Shown in pieces: positions 47,638-56,837 of a stretch of 64,000 bases of DNA. This DNA comes from Nonomuraea soli. GTDB lineage: Bacteria; Actinomycetota; Actinomycetes; Streptosporangiales; Streptosporangiaceae. The translations under genes were made by a program, and so were the position numbers. Location of the stretch: contig NZ_JACDUR010000007.1 of NCBI RefSeq assembly GCF_013761175.1, positions 230,818-294,817 on the forward strand. Reading direction: 5' to 3'. The first letter of the stretch is position 1. Each line of letters begins with the position of its first letter. The notes under the pieces were generated by a model. That model saw only the letters and a program-made list of their open reading frames with translations. It had not been told where the DNA came from and searched no databases.

Positions 47638-49206
47638 GTGAGACGACTCGCTCTCCTCGCCCTTCTCCTGCCTCTGATCACTCCAGCCCAGCCCGCGCTC
47701 GCCCAGGCGACGACCTGCCCGGTGCGGGTCGATCCCGCCGCCTTCGCCTCCGAGACCCGCCTGACCACCCTGGCCGAGCAGCAGGAGGCGTTCGGCCCCA
47801 GGCCGACGGGCTCCACCGCGCACGCCGGCTACATCGACTGGCTGGAGGACGAGCTGGCGGCCATCCCCGGCCTCCAGTTCTCCTCTCTGCCCTACGCCAT
47901 CGACCGCTGGGACAGCCTCGGCACCTCCCTGACCGTCGGAGGTACGGCGGTGCAGGTCGCGGCGCCCGTGCCGTTCTCCGCCCCCGCCAACGTCACCGCG
48001 CCGCTCGTCCACCTGGCGGCCGGCACGAACATCACCGCGGCCAACGCCGCAGGCAAGATCGTCGTGCGGGACCTGCCGTGGACGAACGTGCCGAACCTGC
48101 TGTTCTATCCGCTCGGCGGCCTCGGCTACTCCATGTACGACCCCGGCCTGACGATCAACCTGCTCGGCTCGGAGTCGATGGAGGCCCCGGCCGCCGCCGA
48201 CGCCGACCTCAAGGCAGCCGCCGCGGCGGGCGCGCTGGGCGTGATCGAGGTCAGCCAGCTGCCGCACGCGCAGATCGAGGGCATGTACGCGCCCTACGAG
48301 GGCCTGCCGTACGGCCTGCCGGGCGCCTACGTCGGCGCCGACCAGGGCAAGCAGATCAAGGACGCGCTCGCCTCCGGGCAGCAGGTCCAGGCCACGCTGT
48401 CCGTCGACGCCGCATGGACGCCGACGACGACCCGCACCCTGCTGGCGACCCTGCCCGGCGGGAGCGCGCAGAAGATCGTCGTCGAGAGTCACACCGACGG
48501 CATGAGCCCGGTGTGGGACAACGGGCCGCTCACCATGATCGAGATGGCGCGCTACCTGTCGTCGCTGCCGGTGGCGTGCCGTCCGCGCACCGTGCAGTTC
48601 GCCTTCGTGACCGGCCACCTCTACCAGCACCTGACCGGCCCGGACGTGCGCGAGGGCGGCGCCGGACAGCTCGCCGCCCAGCTCGACGCCGAATACGACC
48701 AGGGCCTCGTCTCCTCCGTCGTGGTGCTGGAGCACCTCGGCGCCAGGCGCTACGACGCGGTCGCCCGGCCGGGCGGCCTGCCCGGCAAGCAGCTCGTGGC
48801 CAACACCACCCTCACCGAGCTGCTGATGGTCCCCGTCAGCGAGAGCACGCAGCTGCGCGAGCTGGTCAAGGGCCACATCCAGCACTGGGACGTGCGGCGC
48901 ACCGCGGTCCTGAAGGGCCTGTCGGCCGCCGACCTCACCAAGGTGCCGCGGCACTGCTCCTTCGGCGGCGAGGGCACGCCGTACAACCAGCACCTGCTGC
49001 CCGTCATCGCCCCCATCGCCGCGCCCAAGACGCTGTTCTCGCCGCAGTTCGGCGCGGAGGCGATCGATGTGGCGGCGATGCGCAAGGCCTCGCTCGCCTT
49101 CACCGACGTCGTGCTCGACCTCGGCCCGATGGCCCAGTCGGCCGTGGCGGGGGATGTGACCTCCATGCGCCAGATGCGCGCCTCCGGCACGCCGGGGTGC
49201 GTGTGA
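47638..49206 (+). CDS. Secreted M28-like protein with PA-type insert
   Basis: This is a 522-residue protein with a Sec signal peptide (RRLALLALLLPLITPAQPALA) and an M28-like fold interrupted by a PA-like domain. A metal-site segment VESHTDGMSPVWDNGP is present, but the usual Glu-Glu of M28 peptidases is replaced: the position reads VTGHLYQHLTG. A true aminopeptidase activity is therefore uncertain. GAAGGA seven bases before GTG 47638 sets the start. It follows the lacI gene by 63 bases, and an AAAACG element near 47611 may be another operator half-site. Its stop overlaps the next gene (GTGA). Confidence 0.78.
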   Translation: MRRLALLALLLPLITPAQPALAQATTCPVRVDPAAFASETRLTTLAEQQEAFGPRPTGSTAHAGYIDWLEDELAAIPGLQFSSLPYAIDRWDSLGTSLTVGGTAVQVAAPVPFSAPANVTAPLVHLAAGTNITAANAAGKIVVRDLPWTNVPNLLFYPLGGLGYSMYDPGLTINLLGSESMEAPAAADADLKAAAAAGALGVIEVSQLPHAQIEGMYAPYEGLPYGLPGAYVGADQGKQIKDALASGQQVQATLSVDAAWTPTTTRTLLATLPGGSAQKIVVESHTDGMSPVWDNGPLTMIEMARYLSSLPVACRPRTVQFAFVTGHLYQHLTGPDVREGGAGQLAAQLDAEYDQGLVSSVVVLEHLGARRYDAVARPGGLPGKQLVANTTLTELLMVPVSESTQLRELVKGHIQHWDVRRTAVLKGLSAADLTKVPRHCSFGGEGTPYNQHLLPVIAPIAAPKTLFSPQFGAEAIDVAAMRKASLAFTDVVLDLGPMAQSAVAGDVTSMRQMRASGTPGCV

Positions 49207-51098
49207 GCATCGACCGCGAGGCGCTCGTGCGCCGGCACACCGTGACCGACGCCGGGTGCCCGCTCACCGTCGGCAACGGCGAGTTCGCCTTCACCGCCGA
49301 CGCCACCGGACTGCAGACCTTCGCACCGCTCGGCACCCAGGCGCAGTGGGGCTGGCACACCATGCCCAACCCCAAGGACCACGTGCTGGACGACGCGCTC
49401 ACCGACTACGACGGCGTCACATACCCCGACCTGTACCCGGCCACGGAGGCCGGCGGCTGGCTGCACGTGAACCCGCACCGCCTGCATCTCGGCCGGATCG
49501 GCCTCGACGTCGCCCCGGGCGCCGCGATCGGCCGGTCGAAGCAGATCCTCGACCTGTGGACCGGCCTGCTGTCCAGCTCCTTCGAGCTCGACGGCGTGCC
49601 GTACGAGGTGGAGACGGTCTGCCACCCGGAGCGCGACCTGCTGGCCGTGCGCGTCGCGGGCGGCGCCGGGATCAGGATCACCTTCCCCTACGCCAGCGAC
49701 GGCTGGCACACCACCGCCGACTGGGGCAGACCCGACCGGCACACCACCACGCACGCGCTGAACGGCTCGCGGTGCGACTTCATCCGCGTCCTGGACGCCG
49801 ACCACTACTACGTGGCCGCCGAATGGACGGGGCAGGCACGCTTCACCTCGCCCGGCGCGCACGAATACGTGATCCAGGGCGACGAGCTGGAACTCGTCGT
49901 CGAGTTCTGCCGCCGGCCCCCCGGCCCGCTCCCGTCCTTCTCCCGGGTCCGTACGGCTGCCGCCGCCCACTGGGAGCGGTTCTGGACGAGCGGGGGAGCG
50001 GTGAGCTTCGAGGGCAGCGGCGACCCGCGAGCCCCCGAGCTCGAACGCCGGGTCGTGCTCTCGCAGTACCTCACCGCGGTCAACTGCGCGGGCTCCACCC
50101 CTCCGCAGGAGACCGGGCTGGTCGTCAACTCCTGGAGCGGCAAGTTCCACCTGGAGATGCACTGGTGGCACGCCGCCCACTTCGTCCTGTGGGGCAGGCC
50201 CGAGCTGCTGGAGCGCAGCCTACCGTGGTACCGCTCGATCCTGCCGCGGGCCAGGGAGACCGCCAGGCGGCAGGGGTTCCGCGGCGCCCGCTGGCCCAAG
50301 CAGGTGGGTCCGGAGGGCAGGGAGAGCCCGAGCGAGATCGGCGCCTTCATCGTGTGGCAGCAGCCGCACCTGATCTACTTCGCCGAGCTGCTGCGCAGAG
50401 CTCGCCCGGGAGCGCTGGAGGACTACCGGGACCTGGTGTTCGAGACGGCCGAGTTCATGGCGTCGTTCGCGGCGGGAGGGCATCTCGGGCCGCCGCTGGT
50501 CCCGGCGCAGGAGTCGTACCACGAGTCCAGGCGGACGGTGCGCGATCCCACCTTCGAGCTGGCGTACTGGTGGTGGGGGCTGGAGACGGCCCAGCGCTGG
50601 CGTGCCCTGCTCGGCCTGGCGCCGGAACCGGAATGGGCGCGGGTCATGGACGGCCTGGAAAGGCCGCTGGTGCGCGACGGCGTCTACGCGGCCATCGGCG
50701 TGGAGCCGTACACGATCAGGACCGACCATCCCTCGATGACCGGCGCGCTCGGGTTCGTGCCGCCGACCCCGCTGATCGACCCCGAGACCATGCGGCGCAC
50801 CCTGCACGACGTGCTCGCCGACTGGGACCTGGAGAGCACCTGGGGCTGGGACTATCCGATGCTCGCGATGTGCGCGGCCAGGCTCGGCGAGCCCGGCACC
50901 GCCGTGGACGCGCTGATGATGGAGGCGCCGAAGAACACCTACCTGGCCAGCGGCCACAACCACCAGTGGCCCGGCCTGCTGCCCCTCTACCTGCCGGGCA
51001 ACGGCGGCCTGCTGGCGGCCGTCGCCCACCTGGCGGCCTCGCGGTGCTTCCCCGACGGCTGGCGGGTCCAGGCGGAGGGGGTGGTCACGATGCCGTGA
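49203..51098 (+). CDS. (Alpha/alpha)6-barrel glycoside hydrolase-like protein
   Basis: This is a 631-residue cytoplasmic protein. The C-terminal two thirds look like a six-hairpin glycosidase barrel (WSGKFHLEMHWWHAAHFVLW, then TWGWDYPMLAMCAARLG), preceded by a beta-sandwich, reminiscent of GH65/GH95-type enzymes. I cannot assign a family number. It is coupled to the M28-like gene by GTGA and lies in the LacI locus, so a role in breaking down the imported glycoside is likely. Its 3' end overlaps the convergent TetR gene by 14 bases. Confidence 0.75.
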   Translation: MSIDREALVRRHTVTDAGCPLTVGNGEFAFTADATGLQTFAPLGTQAQWGWHTMPNPKDHVLDDALTDYDGVTYPDLYPATEAGGWLHVNPHRLHLGRIGLDVAPGAAIGRSKQILDLWTGLLSSSFELDGVPYEVETVCHPERDLLAVRVAGGAGIRITFPYASDGWHTTADWGRPDRHTTTHALNGSRCDFIRVLDADHYYVAAEWTGQARFTSPGAHEYVIQGDELELVVEFCRRPPGPLPSFSRVRTAAAAHWERFWTSGGAVSFEGSGDPRAPELERRVVLSQYLTAVNCAGSTPPQETGLVVNSWSGKFHLEMHWWHAAHFVLWGRPELLERSLPWYRSILPRARETARRQGFRGARWPKQVGPEGRESPSEIGAFIVWQQPHLIYFAELLRRARPGALEDYRDLVFETAEFMASFAAGGHLGPPLVPAQESYHESRRTVRDPTFELAYWWWGLETAQRWRALLGLAPEPEWARVMDGLERPLVRDGVYAAIGVEPYTIRTDHPSMTGALGFVPPTPLIDPETMRRTLHDVLADWDLESTWGWDYPMLAMCAARLGEPGTAVDALMMEAPKNTYLASGHNHQWPGLLPLYLPGNGGLLAAVAHLAASRCFPDGWRVQAEGVVTMP

Positions 51099-51717
51099 GC
51101 AGGGTGACCGTGTAGTGGAACAGGTCGCCGGCCGACGACTCCAGGGTGGTCGCGCGGCCCGCCCGCACCTCCGAGGCGATGAACTCGGTGGCCCCGTAGA
51201 CGATCAGGCGGGGCACCGCGTCACCCAGCGGCCGGCTCTCCGGCCTGGCCCGGCCGGCCAGGGCCGCGAGCATGTCGAGGAAGGGGCGGTAGGCGGCGTC
51301 ACGCTGGGCGGCGGCACGTTCGCCGGCCCTCGGGAGTTCCACGAAGTACGCCTGCGCGTACTCCGGCCGCTCCTGCCACCAGCGCAGATAGGCCAGGAGC
51401 CCCAGCCGGAGCGCCTCGGTCCAGTCGTCGCCCGCCTCCGAGGCGGCGGCGTAGATCGTGTCGATCATGTCGGGCAGGTCGCGCTCGCATCCGGCCAGGA
51501 AGCACGCCTCCTTGTCGGCGAACTGGGCGTAGAAGGCGTTGCGCGAGACCCGCGCGGCGGCGATCACGTCCGGCACGCTCGTGGCGGCGTAGCCGCGCCT
51601 GGCGACGAGCCGCAGCATGGCCTCCACCAGGCGCTCCCGCTGCGAATTGCGCACGGTGTCGGGGGAGAGACCATGTTTTCCCCTCGGAAGCGGACGGACT
51701 TCTTCATCTCTTGACAT
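51085..51717 (-). CDS. TetR-family transcriptional repressor
   Basis: This is a 210-residue regulator with an N-terminal helix-turn-helix (RGYAATSVPDVIAAARVSRN, then FYAQFADKEACFLAG) and an all-helical ligand domain. It is transcribed divergently from the hydrolase-importer operon and faces a perfect 22-bp inverted repeat in the 67-base gap. It therefore probably represses that operon and itself; the ligand is unknown but may be an acyl or ester product. Confidence 0.92.
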   Translation of the reverse strand: MSRDEEVRPLPRGKHGLSPDTVRNSQRERLVEAMLRLVARRGYAATSVPDVIAAARVSRNAFYAQFADKEACFLAGCERDLPDMIDTIYAAASEAGDDWTEALRLGLLAYLRWWQERPEYAQAYFVELPRAGERAAAQRDAAYRPFLDMLAALAGRARPESRPLGDAVPRLIVYGATEFIASEVRAGRATTLESSAGDLFHYTVTLLTAS

Positions 51718-51742
51718 CGCTCACCGATCGTACTTCTCTCTC

Positions 51743-51764
51743 TTGGAGACGTTCACGTCTCCAA
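51743..51764. promoter_or_regulatory. TetR operator
   Basis: TTGGAGACG and CGTCTCCAA are perfect 9-bp arms separated by TTCA, located between the divergent TetR gene and the secreted hydrolase gene, 21 bases before the latter. The size and position are typical of a TetR-family operator. Confidence 0.75.
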
Positions 51765-51784
51765 ATAACCTACGAGGTGTGACC

Positions 51785-52645
51785 ATGGAGAACATCACCC
51801 GCAGGCAGGCACTGCGAGCAGGGGCCCTCGGCCTCGCGTCCGCCGGATTCCTGTCGCTGACCACCACCGAGGCCCACGCGGCCTCCACCATCGAGACGAT
51901 CTACAAGGCCCCCGGGCCGTGGGCGGTCGCCACCGGCACCTCGGGCGGCCACCGGCTCTACCACCCCGCCGCCCTCGGCTCGGGCGGCGTCACGCATCCG
52001 ATCGTCACCTGGGGCAACGGCTCGTGGGCCACCCCCGACAACTACCCCGGCCTGCTCAACCACCTCGCCTCGTGGGGCTTCGCCGTGGTCGCCTCCACCG
52101 ACACCACCACGGGCACCGGCGCCGAGATCCTCGCAGCCGCCCAGCACCTGGCCGGCCTCAACGGGGAGCCCGCCAGCGCCTTCCACGGCAAGCTGAACAC
52201 CGCCCAGGTCGCCGCCGTCGGCCACTCCCAGGGCGCGGGCGGATCCATCAACGCCGCCAACGACTCCGCCGGGCTGATCAAGACCGTCGTCCCGATCGCC
52301 ACGCCCGCCGCCTGGATGGCGAGCCAGGGCGACGAGTTCTCCGTCGCCGACCTGACCGTCCCCGTGCTCTTCCTCAGCGGTGCCAACGACTGGCTGATCT
52401 CCTCGGCCGCGACCCTCCAGGGCTACTACGACCAGGCCGGCGCCGGAGCGGGCAAGGCACTGCTCAAGGGCGCGGGACACAACGACGTCCAGAACGGCGG
52501 CGGGGGCTTCCTCGGCTACGTGACCGCCTGGCTGCGCTACCGCCTCATGGCCGACACCCAGGCCCGCGGCGCGTTCGCCGGCACCGCCCCCGAGCTCCCC
52601 ACCAACACCGCCTGGCAGAACCAGGCCCTCAAGAACCTCAGCTAG
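51785..52645 (+). CDS. Tat-exported cutinase/PETase-like alpha/beta hydrolase
   Basis: This is a 286-residue secreted esterase. The signal peptide has a twin-arginine motif (TRRQALRAGALGLASAGFLS) ending near THAHA-type residues (TEAHAAS). The mature protein has the nucleophile elbow GHSQGAGG, an Asp in SGANDWLI and a His in GAGHNDV, as in the dienelactone-hydrolase/cutinase/polyester hydrolase group. It should cleave an extracellular ester or polyester, whose products would be bound by the next-encoded lipoprotein. It is the first gene of the TetR-controlled operon, with GAGG before the ATG at 51785. Confidence 0.85.
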   Translation: MENITRRQALRAGALGLASAGFLSLTTTEAHAASTIETIYKAPGPWAVATGTSGGHRLYHPAALGSGGVTHPIVTWGNGSWATPDNYPGLLNHLASWGFAVVASTDTTTGTGAEILAAAQHLAGLNGEPASAFHGKLNTAQVAAVGHSQGAGGSINAANDSAGLIKTVVPIATPAAWMASQGDEFSVADLTVPVLFLSGANDWLISSAATLQGYYDQAGAGAGKALLKGAGHNDVQNGGGGFLGYVTAWLRYRLMADTQARGAFAGTAPELPTNTAWQNQALKNLS

Positions 52646-52655
52646 GAGAACGACG

Positions 52656-53849
52656 ATGGCGGAACTGACGCGGCGTGGATTACTCGCCGCCGGAGCGCTC
52701 AGCCTGCTCGCCGGATGCGGCAAGGACGAGCCACGGCAGCAGGTCGCGTACGGCAAGCCGCAGGGCGAGGTCAACGTCTGGCTGCACGGCTCGCAGGAGA
52801 CCGGCGAGCAGTTCCAGGCGCTCGTGCACGACTACATCGCCGAGTACCGGGTCGACGTGCGGCTGCTCTACCTGCCCGTCGGCCAGCTCGACGCCAAGCT
52901 GCTGACCGCCTTCACCGGGGGGACGCCGCCCGACGTCTTCAAGATCGGCCACTGGAGCTTCCCGGCGCACGCCAGGAAGAACCGGCTGGCGCCCGTCGAC
53001 ACCAAGGCGCTCACGCTCCAGAACTACGAACCGGGCACGACCACGCCGCTGACCTACGACGGCGTGCCGTACGGCGTGCCCATCGACTTCAACCCCTGCA
53101 TGCTCTACTACCGCAAGGACCGGTTCGAGCAGGCCGGACTCGACCCCGACAAGCCGCCGGCGACCTGGGAGGAGATCGCTGCCGCCAGTACGAAGCTCAC
53201 CTCCGCCGACCGCAGGCAGGTCGGGCTCCAGTGGCTCTACGGCGACCCGCAGTGGGCCCTGATGATGATCACCGCGCTCACCAAGGGCGGGACGTCGCTC
53301 GCGGACGCGCTGACCTACATGTCCAAGCTCGGCAACCCCAAGCTCTCCAACCCCCTGGGCGCGCTCGGGCTGTTCTACTCCGGCGAGGCCGCCATGGTCA
53401 TCAGCGGCGCCTTCCTCGGCCCCGCGCTGGAGAAGCTCGGCAAGAAGAGCACACCGTACGGCGTCGCCCCCATGCCCGCCTGGCAGGGCCGTACCTCGGT
53501 CGTCCCCGCCTACACCTGGGGCTGGGGCGTGGCCAAGGACTCGCCCAACCAGTACACCGCCTGGCACCTCGTCAACTACCTCCAGGGCGCCAGGTCGGTG
53601 ACCACCAACCTCGACAACGGGATCATCATCCCCACCAAGGGCTGGCGCCAGGCAGGACCCCGGGGCGAGTCCGAGATCATGAAGATCGTCGCCGACAGCC
53701 TCCCGCACGTCGACTTCGGCCCGATCGTCCCCGGCACGCTCGAACTGGCCAAGGCCGCCTCCAGCGCCGTCGACTCCGTCGCCCACGGCAAGGCGACCCC
53801 GGCAGAAGCCGCGGCGGCCTACGACGCGGCCACGCGACAGATCCAGTGA
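52656..53849 (+). CDS. ABC importer solute-binding lipoprotein
   Basis: This is a 397-residue family 1 extracytoplasmic binding protein. The N-terminus TRRGLLAAGALSLLAGCG combines a twin-arginine motif with a lipobox (Cys21), so it is probably a Tat-exported lipoprotein. AGGAG precedes the ATG. It follows the secreted hydrolase by 10 bases and overlaps the first permease (GTGA). The ligand is unknown; the family normally binds sugars, although the operon is rich in esterases. Confidence 0.9.
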   Translation: MAELTRRGLLAAGALSLLAGCGKDEPRQQVAYGKPQGEVNVWLHGSQETGEQFQALVHDYIAEYRVDVRLLYLPVGQLDAKLLTAFTGGTPPDVFKIGHWSFPAHARKNRLAPVDTKALTLQNYEPGTTTPLTYDGVPYGVPIDFNPCMLYYRKDRFEQAGLDPDKPPATWEEIAAASTKLTSADRRQVGLQWLYGDPQWALMMITALTKGGTSLADALTYMSKLGNPKLSNPLGALGLFYSGEAAMVISGAFLGPALEKLGKKSTPYGVAPMPAWQGRTSVVPAYTWGWGVAKDSPNQYTAWHLVNYLQGARSVTTNLDNGIIIPTKGWRQAGPRGESEIMKIVADSLPHVDFGPIVPGTLELAKAASSAVDSVAHGKATPAEAAAAYDAATRQIQ

Positions 53850-54760
53850 AAGTCCTGGTACGCGACGAGACGGTCCCCAGCCGACGGGCCGCTCCCCGCC
53901 ACGTTCGTCCCCAGGCCGCCGCGGGCGTCGCGCTGACCCTCCCGGTGGCCGTCTTCTTCGTCGTCTTCTGGCTCGTCCCCTTCGTGGCCGCCATCTACCT
54001 CAGCTTCACCGACTACGAGATGGCGGGCACGCCCAACTGGATCGGCCTGGCCAACTACGAGCGCATGTTCGCCGACCCTGGCTTCCTCAACTCGGCCTGG
54101 ATCACCGTCGTCTACACGGTCTGCACGGTCGTCCCGACGATCGTGCTCGCCCTGCTGGTGGCGGTGCCGCTGGCCAAGCCGGGACGGCTCAACCGCTGGC
54201 TCAGGGCACTCGTCATGATCCCCGCCGTGATGCCGCTGGCCGCCACGTCCATGGTGTGGGTGATCATCTACTCCGACCGCGGCCTCGCCAACACCCTGCT
54301 CGGCCTCGCCGGGATCGAGCCGCAGGCCTGGCTGACCAGCTCCGACCTGGCCATCTGGGCGCTCGTCGTGATGGTCGTATGGAAGAGCCTCGGACTGTTC
54401 GTGATCATCCTGACCGCCGGGCTGCAGGCGCTTCCCGGCGAGGTGTACGAAGCCGCCGCCATCGACGGCTCGGGAGCGGTGACCACCTTCACCAGGATCA
54501 CCCTCCCGCTGCTGCGCAGGACGCTGCTGTTCGTCCTGGTCATCTCGGTGGCCGGATCGATGCAGGCCTTCGTGCCCGCCTTCCTGCTCACCGGCGGCGG
54601 GCCCGCCGACGCCACCCAGGTTCTGCCGTACTACATCTGGGCCAACGCCTTCCCCTACGAGCACATGGGCTACGCGGCCGCGATGGGCATGGTGCTGCTC
54701 GCCGCCATGGTGATCATCTCGGCGCTGCAGTTCGCCTTCCTGAAGGGCGGCGACGAATGA
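53846..54760 (+). CDS. ABC importer permease 1
   Basis: This is a 304-residue inner-membrane permease with six hydrophobic segments and the EAA loop VYEAAAIDGSGAVTTFTRIT. The GTG start overlaps the SBP stop and the stop overlaps the next start (ATGA). It pairs with the following permease; no ATPase gene is in the operon. Confidence 0.92.
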   Translation: MKVLVRDETVPSRRAAPRHVRPQAAAGVALTLPVAVFFVVFWLVPFVAAIYLSFTDYEMAGTPNWIGLANYERMFADPGFLNSAWITVVYTVCTVVPTIVLALLVAVPLAKPGRLNRWLRALVMIPAVMPLAATSMVWVIIYSDRGLANTLLGLAGIEPQAWLTSSDLAIWALVVMVVWKSLGLFVIILTAGLQALPGEVYEAAAIDGSGAVTTFTRITLPLLRRTLLFVLVISVAGSMQAFVPAFLLTGGGPADATQVLPYYIWANAFPYEHMGYAAAMGMVLLAAMVIISALQFAFLKGGDE

Positions 54761-55557
54761 GCATCCTGCGCAGCCTGTGGCTCATCGTCGCGGTCGGCTT
54801 CATGCTGCTGCCGGTCTACGTCATGGTCGTCGTGGCCTCCGCGCCCGACGACACCGACCTGAGCGGGCTCGTCTTCAACGGCTTCCACCTGACCGACAAC
54901 CTGCGCGTGCTGCTCGGCGAGGGCAACCTGGCGTTGTACCTGCGCAACAGCCTCATCCTGTGCCTCGGCACGGGCCTGCTGGACGTGATCTTCTCGGCCG
55001 CCGCCGGATACGCGATGGCCCAGCTGTCCTTCCCCGGCCGCCGCGCCCTGTTCGCGCTGGTCGTCGGAACACTCGCGCTCACGCCGATGGTCCTGGTCAT
55101 CCCGGTCTTCCTCATCGTCAAGGAACTCGGCTGGGTCAACACCTTCCAGGGCATGATCGTGCCCGGCATGATCAGCGCGTTCGGTGTCTTCCTGGTGCGG
55201 CAGTTCGCCCTCGGCATCCCGCGCGAACTGCTGCTCGCCGCGCGGGTCGACGGCGCGGGAGAGTTCCGCATCTTCGCGCGCATCGCCGTACCGCTGCTCA
55301 AGCCCGCGCTCATCACGCTCTTCCTGGTGCATTTCCTGGCGCAGTGGGACAACCTGCTGTGGCCGCTGATCGTGGCCAACGACCAGGAGCTGTGGCCGCT
55401 GCCGGTCGGGCTGGCCAACTTCCAGAGCGAGGTCGGCGTCACCTACCACCTGACCACCACCGCGGCGCTGGTCACCGCCGTGCCACCGTTCATCCTGATG
55501 GTGGCGCTGCAGCGCTACTACGTGGCAGGGCTCACCTTCGGAGGGCTGAAACGATGA
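54757..55557 (+). CDS. ABC importer permease 2
   Basis: This is a 266-residue MalG-type permease with six membrane segments and the EAA-type loop LLLAARVDGAGEFRIFARIA. It is coupled to both neighbours by ATGA overlaps. As with the other importer in this window, an external MsiK-like ATPase is inferred. Confidence 0.92.
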   Translation: MSILRSLWLIVAVGFMLLPVYVMVVVASAPDDTDLSGLVFNGFHLTDNLRVLLGEGNLALYLRNSLILCLGTGLLDVIFSAAAGYAMAQLSFPGRRALFALVVGTLALTPMVLVIPVFLIVKELGWVNTFQGMIVPGMISAFGVFLVRQFALGIPRELLLAARVDGAGEFRIFARIAVPLLKPALITLFLVHFLAQWDNLLWPLIVANDQELWPLPVGLANFQSEVGVTYHLTTTAALVTAVPPFILMVALQRYYVAGLTFGGLKR

Positions 55558-56837
55558 TGGACTGGATCGAGACGATCGTCTCCCGGGGCATCAGGCGCCC
55601 CGGCTATCCGGCCGACGACTGGGTCGCCGCGTGGGCACTGGAACGCTTCGCGGAGTTCGGGCTCCATGACGTACGGCTGGAGCCGGTCGACCTGCCGGTG
55701 TGGCGGCCGGTGTCCGCCTCCCTGGAGGTCCACCTGGACTCCGACCGGGCCACATCCGTCCGGGTGGAGGCGTTCGCCCTGCCGTACACCACGCCCGAGG
55801 CCGCCGTCACGGCGCCCGTCGGCCGGGAGGTCGTGCCCGGCGCGATCGTCGTGCCCGAATACACCTTCACCGAGCTGCCGCAGTTCTACGTCAGGGACCT
55901 GGCCAAGGCCGTGCACGACCCCGAGGGCGTCTTCGACTCCCTCGTGCAGACGCTGCCGTTCCAGCTCGACTACCTCGACGTCATCCAGGGCGCCATCGAC
56001 GGCGGCGCCGCCGGCTTCGCGGGCGCGCTCACCGGGGTGCCGTGGGAGACACGCGACTACTACGTGCCCTACGACGCCGTCCAGCGCGACATCCCCGCCG
56101 TCTGGTTGTCGGGCGGCGACGCGCGGCGGGTGCTCGCCCTGGTCGACTCCGGTCCCTGCACGGGCACGCTCGCCGTCTCGTCCGAGACGGGCCCGGCCGT
56201 GTCGCACAACGTGATCGGCACCCTGCCGGGCCGCTCCGACCAGTGGGTGATCATCGGATCGCACCACGACGCGCCCTGGGCCTCCGCCGTCGAGGACGCC
56301 TCGGGGATCGCGCTCGTGCTGGCCGCGGCCCGCTACTGGGCCGGGGTGCCCGAGGAGGAACGGCCGCACAACCTGCTCTTCCTGCTCACAGCGGGACACA
56401 TGGCGCACGCGGCGGGCACCCGGGCGTTCATCTCCGAGCATCGGGCGATGCTCGGGGACGTGGTGCTCCAGTTGCACCTGGAACACGCCGCCCGGCGGTG
56501 CGAGGTCGTGGACGGCGCGCTGGTGCCGACGGACGACCCCGAGCCCGGGTGGTGGTTCACCTCACCAGGGCTCGAAGGGCTGGTGGCCGAGGCTCTGGCC
56601 GCCGAGGACCTGCGGCGCTCGTTCGTGCTGCCGCCGGAGGTGTTCTCGCCGATGCCGCCCACCGACGGGGCCTTCTTCCACCCGGAGGGGGTGCCGCTCG
56701 TGCACTTCCTTTCCGCGCCCATGTACCTGTTCGACTCGGCCGACACGGTCGACAAGGTGCATGCCGAGAGCCTGGAGCCGCTCACCCGGGCGGCGATACG
56801 CATCGTGGAAGGGACGGCGGGATGGCGCCGGGGGTGA
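55554..56837 (+). CDS. Cytoplasmic M28-like metallohydrolase with altered active site
   Basis: This is a 427-residue protein without a signal peptide. IIGSHHDAPWASAVEDASG matches the first metal site of M28 peptidases, and LHLEHAAR a later ligand. The catalytic Glu-Glu pair is replaced by Gly-His (LLTAGHMAHAAGTRAF), the same change as in the secreted M28-like protein at 47638. The function is thus probably metal-dependent hydrolysis of something other than an ordinary peptide, or the protein is non-catalytic. It overlaps both neighbours. Confidence 0.78.
   Translation: MMDWIETIVSRGIRRPGYPADDWVAAWALERFAEFGLHDVRLEPVDLPVWRPVSASLEVHLDSDRATSVRVEAFALPYTTPEAAVTAPVGREVVPGAIVVPEYTFTELPQFYVRDLAKAVHDPEGVFDSLVQTLPFQLDYLDVIQGAIDGGAAGFAGALTGVPWETRDYYVPYDAVQRDIPAVWLSGGDARRVLALVDSGPCTGTLAVSSETGPAVSHNVIGTLPGRSDQWVIIGSHHDAPWASAVEDASGIALVLAAARYWAGVPEEERPHNLLFLLTAGHMAHAAGTRAFISEHRAMLGDVVLQLHLEHAARRCEVVDGALVPTDDPEPGWWFTSPGLEGLVAEALAAEDLRRSFVLPPEVFSPMPPTDGAFFHPEGVPLVHFLSAPMYLFDSADTVDKVHAESLEPLTRAAIRIVEGTAGWRRG

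Noticed and set aside
51711..51736. TTGACA (51711-51716) as the -35 of the secreted hydrolase gene
   Set aside because: The only TA-like hexamer downstream is 14 bases away, too close for a normal promoter, and the site overlaps the start of the TetR gene.
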